Below are positions 46,685 through 46,687 of a stretch of DNA of 46,687 nucleotides, one piece after another. The stretch lies in contig JABLUY010000266.1 in assembly GCA_013306675.1 (NCBI GenBank), forward strand, positions 1 through 46,687, read 5' to 3'. Position numbers and translations under genes: made by a program. The notes under the pieces are model-generated. The model did no database searches. It saw only the letters and a list, made by a program, of their open reading frames with translations, and was not told the origin of the DNA. Positions within the stretch are counted from its first letter, which is position 1. Each line of letters starts with the position of its first letter. The DNA comes from Thraustochytrium sp. TN22 (lineage: Eukaryota; Sar; Bigyra; Thraustochytrida; Thraustochytriidae).

Positions 46685-46687
46685 TTC

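Noticed and set aside
1-46687. CRISPR array, insertion sequence or intact transposon
   Set aside because: No regularly spaced repeats, transposase, reverse transcriptase or terminal repeats were found.

Overview
The window is nuclear DNA of a GC-rich, gene-dense, intron-poor protist. Evidence for a eukaryote: cytosolic HSP90, a kinesin-14, a myosin, a class C (GABA-B-like) GPCR, a PX-START protein, and one gene with two clear GT-AG introns. The protein set, the few introns and the CTAG/CCTG-rich spacers fit a stramenopile, perhaps a labyrinthulomycete (thraustochytrid), but that assignment is inference. Third codon positions are so GC-biased that nearly every real gene carries long open frames on its opposite strand. 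I treated those as shadows. Several apparent long frames begin at GTG or TTG, and I moved those starts to the first sensible ATG.

Layout, left to right. 1-2598 (minus, runs off the left edge): a TIR-NACHT STAND protein that resembles an innate-immune NTPase. 3691-4250: an uncertain surface-protein gene with a frame switch. 4379-7569 (minus): two tandem beta-lactamase-like serine hydrolases with a decayed piece of a third copy between them. 8184-11933 (minus): a kinesin-14 with an N-terminal CEP164-type WW domain; its stop codon lies in a perfect 79-bp tandem duplication. 12521-13774 (minus): a class III aminotransferase. 14569-15576 (plus): a membrane-anchored uroporphyrinogen-III methyltransferase. 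15913-17139 (minus): a tail-anchored PX-START protein. 17729-18991 (minus): a membrane-anchored class 3 lipase. 20913-23060 (plus): HSP90. 23492-24924 (minus, three exons): a glycerophosphocholine acyltransferase (GPC1 family). 27873-31955 (plus): a divergent myosin. 32469-32758 (minus): broken dUTPase-like segments. 32930-34987 (minus): an EGF-like plus 7-TM membrane protein. 37045-40755 (minus): a long HMMR-like coiled-coil protein. 41395-42939 (plus): a second coiled-coil protein. 43337-46684 (minus, start possibly off the right edge): a class C GPCR.

There is no operon logic. Genes are arranged head-to-head or tail-to-tail with spacers of 0.3-2.9 kb. Two loose themes appear. One is membrane lipid handling: GPC acyltransferase, lipase, PX-START. 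The other is microtubule and cilium biology: CEP164-like WW kinesin, HMMR-like protein, coiled-coil protein. The most unusual item is the TIR-NACHT gene. It has two TIR-like domains, keeps the candidate catalytic glutamate, has an intact P-loop, and ends at the window edge just where a WD40 sensor would be expected to begin.
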